64,000 nucleotides of DNA from positions 1 to 64,000 of the forward strand of contig SUXS01000013.1 of NCBI GenBank assembly GCA_015060865.1, given 5' to 3'. Origin of the DNA: Bacteroidales bacterium (GTDB lineage: Bacteria > Bacteroidota > Bacteroidia > Bacteroidales > Bacteroidaceae). This document shows positions 60,849 through 64,000 of the stretch, piece by piece. Within the stretch, counting starts at the first letter, position 1, and the number at the start of each line of letters is the position of its first letter. The translations under genes and the position numbers were made by a program. The notes under the pieces were generated by a model, which saw only the letters and a list, made by a program, of their open reading frames with translations, did not search any database and was not told the origin of the DNA.

Positions 60849-63500
60849 TTAGAACTCTTGTCCTAAGATAAAGTGGAACTGGCTCCCTCCGTATGAGGTA
60901 GAGTTGAATACCTTATCAAAGCCATAAGCCCAATCGATACCCATGAGGCCAATCATCGGGAGGAAGATACGTACACCCACACCTGCCGAGCGCTTCATAT
61001 CGAAGGGGTTGAACTTCTTCACATCAGTCCATGCGTTACCTCCCTCAAGGAATGCGAGTGCATAGATCTGGGTAGAGTTCTCAAACATCAGCGGATAACG
61101 CAACTCCATCGTAAAGCGTGAATAGGCATATCCCTCACTTCCGTAAGGAGTAAGTGAACCGTTGTCATAACCGCGAAGAGCTATCATATCAGTATAATAA
61201 TTGTACGAGTAACCACTCATACCGTCACCACCTACGTAGAAGGTCTCAAAAGGTGATTTCTTGTACTTATTATAATGACCTAACAAACCAAACTCTGCAC
61301 GCGCCATCAGTACCAAACACTTCTGACCGCCAGTAAGTGCTGTATAATACTTGCCTTTCAGTTTCCACTTATGATACTCTATCCAATTGTAACGTTTCTG
61401 AAGGCTCTCACGATACTTGGCATCGGTGGGGGCAACCTCACTCAGCGTCTTATAATCTATCCCATCGAAAAGAGAGAACGGGGGGGTTATTGACACATTA
61501 AAACTGATGTCTGATCCGTTGCGTGGGAAAATAGGATTATCAATCGAGCTACGTCCTATATTCAAAGACAAGTTTACGTTATTACAGTTACCATTGGAAA
61601 TGATAAAATACTCCCAATTATTCAGATCATAACGTTGGTATGTGAGTTCACCATAAAGAGTAAAATAATCATCGGGCCAATGTAAACGCTTACCCCAACC
61701 AATGGAAAGACCATACATACGAAGATACTTATCAGGATCGTAATATGACTCATAGTTGTTGTAATAATTGTTGTAGTTACCATAACCATACATATAATTA
61801 TAGTAATTATTATAGTAGGCCGAATTGTAATAATTATTGTTTATACCAGTCTGTAAAGCAAAAAAGGCGTTTACAGAGAATGAGTTGGGACGCTTACCAC
61901 CAAACCAAGGATCCATGAACGATATATTATATGATTGGTAGTAACTACCATTGGTCTGTCCACTGATTGAAAGTGTCTGTCCGTCACCTTGTGGAATGAA
62001 TGCACGGTAGTTGTCAGACTTGTGGAATAGGTTGTACATGGAGAAGTTGGTAAACTTCAGAGCAATCTTACCAATCACACCTGTCTGCCCATAACCGAGC
62101 GACAGCTCTATCTGGTCATTATTCTTTGATTCTAGCATCCAATTGATGTCAACAGTTCCGTTATTGGGGTCAGGCTGTATGTCTGGATTGATTGTTTCGG
62201 GATTAAAGTGCCCCATCTGTTGTAGCTCACGCGCAGAACGCATCAATGCATCTTTACTGAATAAGGATCCAGGAAGCGTACGCAACTCACGACGTACTAC
62301 ATTTTCGTACAGGCGATCATTACCCGCAATACGCACCCTATTGATGGTTGCTTGCGGACCTTCCATAACACGCATCTCCAAGTCAACTGAATCAGCAGTA
62401 ACATTTACCTCTACAGGTGATACATTGAAAAACACATATCCATTATTGTAGTAAAAATTACCAATGGCATCATCGTCCATATTCAAACGCTCATCGAGAA
62501 GCTTCTGATTATACACATCCCCTTTTTTCATACGCAATATATCGGATAGGTCCTGAGAGGCATATACAGTATTGCCTACCCACTTGATATCACGAATATG
62601 ATACTGATTCCCCTCTTCTACATGAAGATATACATCGACCGTCTTATCATCGAACGGAACTACCGAGTCTGTTACAATATGAGCATCACGATAACCATGC
62701 TCGTTGTACTTATTGATCAGAAGTCGCTTGTCCTCCTCATACAAATCAGCGATAAACTTCTTTGGACGGAAGAAATGGCGCCAGTTCCCTTTTTCGTTGG
62801 TCTTTTTCATGGCCCACTTCAATTGCTTCTCTGTCAAAGCTCCATTGCCGGTGATGTATATCTTGTGTACCTTTACCTTCTCTTTCTTATCAATATTGAT
62901 ATCAAGAATAATATGGTTTTGGTGAGCAACATCATCGCGCTGCAGGATATTTACATCTGCATTTTTGAATCCCTTCTCATCAAAATAACGCCGAATGACT
63001 ATCTTAGCACGATCAATCATGTTGGGAGTAATTTGATTACCTTGCCGAAAACCTAGTTTAGCCTCCAAATCTTCGCGTTCGGATTTCTTTACGCCATTAT
63101 AGTTAATCTGCGATACACGCGGACGTTGTGTCAGATGAATGTTCAGGTATACTTTGTGCCCCTCAATCTTCTCAGCAGTTATCCGGACATTGGAAAACAG
63201 CCCGTGCTTCCAGTATCGCTTAGTAGCTGTTGTAATCTCTTCGCCCGGAATAGTCACGACTTGCCCTACCGACAGACCGGACAAACCAATCAGCACATAA
63301 TCCTCGTAATTATCTATACCACTTACAGTGATGTTGGCAATCTCGTATTTCTTTGGCGCAGAATACAATATCACCGGCTTATCCTCCTGCAAACCTTCGC
63401 CAGGATTGTCCTGCGCAACAGCATTACTCGGAAAGAGCAATACAAGCCCAAACAACATCATTAAATAGTATGTCAGTTTCATTTTTTTCATCCCATTCAT
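60849..63500 (-). CDS. bamA: Outer-membrane assembly factor BamA with a Tyr/Asn-rich loop
   Basis: 883 residues. A signal peptide (LMMLFGLVLLFPSNAVAQ) is followed by POTRA domains at about 45-480 and a 16-strand barrel to the C-terminus, which ends in the expected aromatic F (HFILGQEF). It inserts beta-barrel proteins into the outer membrane. The start overlaps the uppS stop (ATGA). A striking Tyr/Asn-rich insertion (NNYYNSAYYNNYYNY and related, about residues 550-590) sits early in the barrel where a surface loop is expected. It is encoded by AT-rich near-repeats at 61735-61850. Confidence 0.95.
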   Translation of the reverse strand: MNGMKKMKLTYYLMMLFGLVLLFPSNAVAQDNPGEGLQEDKPVILYSAPKKYEIANITVSGIDNYEDYVLIGLSGLSVGQVVTIPGEEITTATKRYWKHGLFSNVRITAEKIEGHKVYLNIHLTQRPRVSQINYNGVKKSEREDLEAKLGFRQGNQITPNMIDRAKIVIRRYFDEKGFKNADVNILQRDDVAHQNHIILDINIDKKEKVKVHKIYITGNGALTEKQLKWAMKKTNEKGNWRHFFRPKKFIADLYEEDKRLLINKYNEHGYRDAHIVTDSVVPFDDKTVDVYLHVEEGNQYHIRDIKWVGNTVYASQDLSDILRMKKGDVYNQKLLDERLNMDDDAIGNFYYNNGYVFFNVSPVEVNVTADSVDLEMRVMEGPQATINRVRIAGNDRLYENVVRRELRTLPGSLFSKDALMRSARELQQMGHFNPETINPDIQPDPNNGTVDINWMLESKNNDQIELSLGYGQTGVIGKIALKFTNFSMYNLFHKSDNYRAFIPQGDGQTLSISGQTNGSYYQSYNISFMDPWFGGKRPNSFSVNAFFALQTGINNNYYNSAYYNNYYNYMYGYGNYNNYYNNYESYYDPDKYLRMYGLSIGWGKRLHWPDDYFTLYGELTYQRYDLNNWEYFIISNGNCNNVNLSLNIGRSSIDNPIFPRNGSDISFNVSITPPFSLFDGIDYKTLSEVAPTDAKYRESLQKRYNWIEYHKWKLKGKYYTALTGGQKCLVLMARAEFGLLGHYNKYKKSPFETFYVGGDGMSGYSYNYYTDMIALRGYDNGSLTPYGSEGYAYSRFTMELRYPLMFENSTQIYALAFLEGGNAWTDVKKFNPFDMKRSAGVGVRIFLPMIGLMGIDWAYGFDKVFNSTSYGGSQFHFILGQEF

Positions 63501-64000
63501 TTATTATCATTCTCTTCAGCAACCTGCTCGCTCGTTTTTCCAAATCGCCTTTCACGCTGCTGGAAAGTATATATAGCTTTACATAAAGCCTCTTCATCAA
63601 AATCGGGCCAATAAGTATCACAGAAATAAAGTTCTGTATAGGCACACTGCCACAACAAATAATTACTCATGCGAGTTTCGCCTCCAGTACGTATGAGCAA
63701 ATCTGGGTCAGGCATGAATGAGGTACACAAATGCTCATCAATAGTCTGATCCGTAATAGCATTTACATCCAGTTCCCCTTGTTGTACCTTCAATGCTATA
63801 CATTTAGCAGCCCGAGTAATCTCCCACTTTGACGAATAGCTCAGCGCTACAGTAAGCGTTCCACGCTTATTATTGGCTGAAAGATCGATACATTTATTCA
63901 TTCGCTCGCGAACCTTCTCGGGCAAACGGTCTGTATCTCCAATCACACAAAAACGTATGTCGTTGTCCATGAAAATACCAAGGTCTAACTTTTCAAACAA
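63497..64000 (-). CDS. uppS: Undecaprenyl diphosphate synthase UppS (5' end outside window)
   Basis: Cis-prenyltransferase making the C55 lipid carrier for peptidoglycan and surface glycans. The visible 167 residues include DRLPEKVRE, ALSYSSKWEI, DPDLLIRTGGETRMSNYLLWQ and FCDTYWPDFDEE, all family signatures near the C-terminus. The N-terminal part with the catalytic Asp lies beyond base 64000, so the start is unknown. It overlaps bamA by four bases and leads the envelope operon. Its product connects to the IspG pathway and to the flippase of the glycan locus. Confidence 0.96.
   Translation of the reverse strand: MFEKLDLGIFMDNDIRFCVIGDTDRLPEKVRERMNKCIDLSANNKRGTLTVALSYSSKWEITRAAKCIALKVQQGELDVNAITDQTIDEHLCTSFMPDPDLLIRTGGETRMSNYLLWQCAYTELYFCDTYWPDFDEEALCKAIYTFQQRERRFGKTSEQVAEENDNK

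Noticed and set aside
1..64000. tRNA or rRNA genes
   Set aside because: No cloverleaf with GTTCRA-type T-arm and no rRNA-like sequence was noticed in the spacers. A tRNAscan run would be decisive.

Overview
The window looks like a chromosomal segment of a Bacteroidales bacterium, most likely near Prevotellaceae/Bacteroidaceae. The family call is an inference. Evidence: Bacteroidetes-type promoters (TTTG, 19-20 bases, TAnnTTTG) before several genes; a long-form IspG; an animal-type glutaminyl cyclase lipoprotein; the uppS-bamA-skp-murI order; and secreted proteins ending in GIYIxxGKKxxVK- or GINILxMSDGSxVKxxVK-like tails typical of the phylum.

Layout. 1-4.0 kb (minus): the start of a dcw cell-division cluster (mraZ, rsmH, an FtsL-like gene, ftsI cut by the window edge) behind a clear MraZ-type operator. 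4.2-10.2 kb (plus): FucP-like sugar permease, acyl-CoA thioesterase, dprA, purE, ispG and a DUF456 membrane protein. 10.4-18.0 kb (minus): a large secreted M60 metallopeptidase, alkaline phosphatase, an ArgC homologue that has lost its catalytic cysteine, and argR; the arg genes sit among unusual 7-base-period repeats. 18.4-22.8 kb (plus): a 1372-residue secreted phosphodiesterase-like protein and an unannotated 58-residue Gly-rich peptide. 22.9-24.1 kb: gene-free and repeat-rich. 24.1-27.6 kb (plus): cysS, glutaminyl cyclase, sufE, rpsO. 27.8-29.6 kb (minus): GH123-like hydrolase. 29.7-35.4 kb (plus): YfhO-like protein, acyltransferase, metG.

35.4-48.6 kb is a surface-glycan locus, AT-rich in its middle and probably acquired. 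It encodes a cytidylyltransferase fused to a PLP enzyme, an opine-dehydrogenase-like protein, a flippase, a LicD-like phosphotransferase, a nonulosonate synthase, a CMP-nonulosonate synthetase fused to a HAD phosphatase, a candidate sialyltransferase, an O-acetyltransferase, two GT2 enzymes, an SDR fused to a TagD-like cytidylyltransferase, and a GT10 fucosyltransferase. Together these predict a glycan bearing fucose, a CMP-activated nonulosonic acid and one or two CDP-activated phospho-substituents. The fusion plus opine-dehydrogenase pair is the best candidate for an undescribed pathway. manC at 57 kb could feed GDP-mannose and so GDP-fucose.

48.7-49.2 kb is a transposon-like element with 30-base terminal inverted repeats. 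49.3-56.5 kb (minus): a large GH2 beta-galactosidase, a gene remnant and a secreted multidomain protein whose C-terminal module matches that of the 18.4-kb gene. 56.9-64 kb (minus): manC, then the envelope-biogenesis operon uppS-bamA-skp-skp-skp-murI.

A second result is a dispersed promoter/leader module before cysS (two copies), rpsO and metG. Its hairpin stems differ in sequence but keep their pairing. No rRNA, tRNA or CRISPR array was seen.
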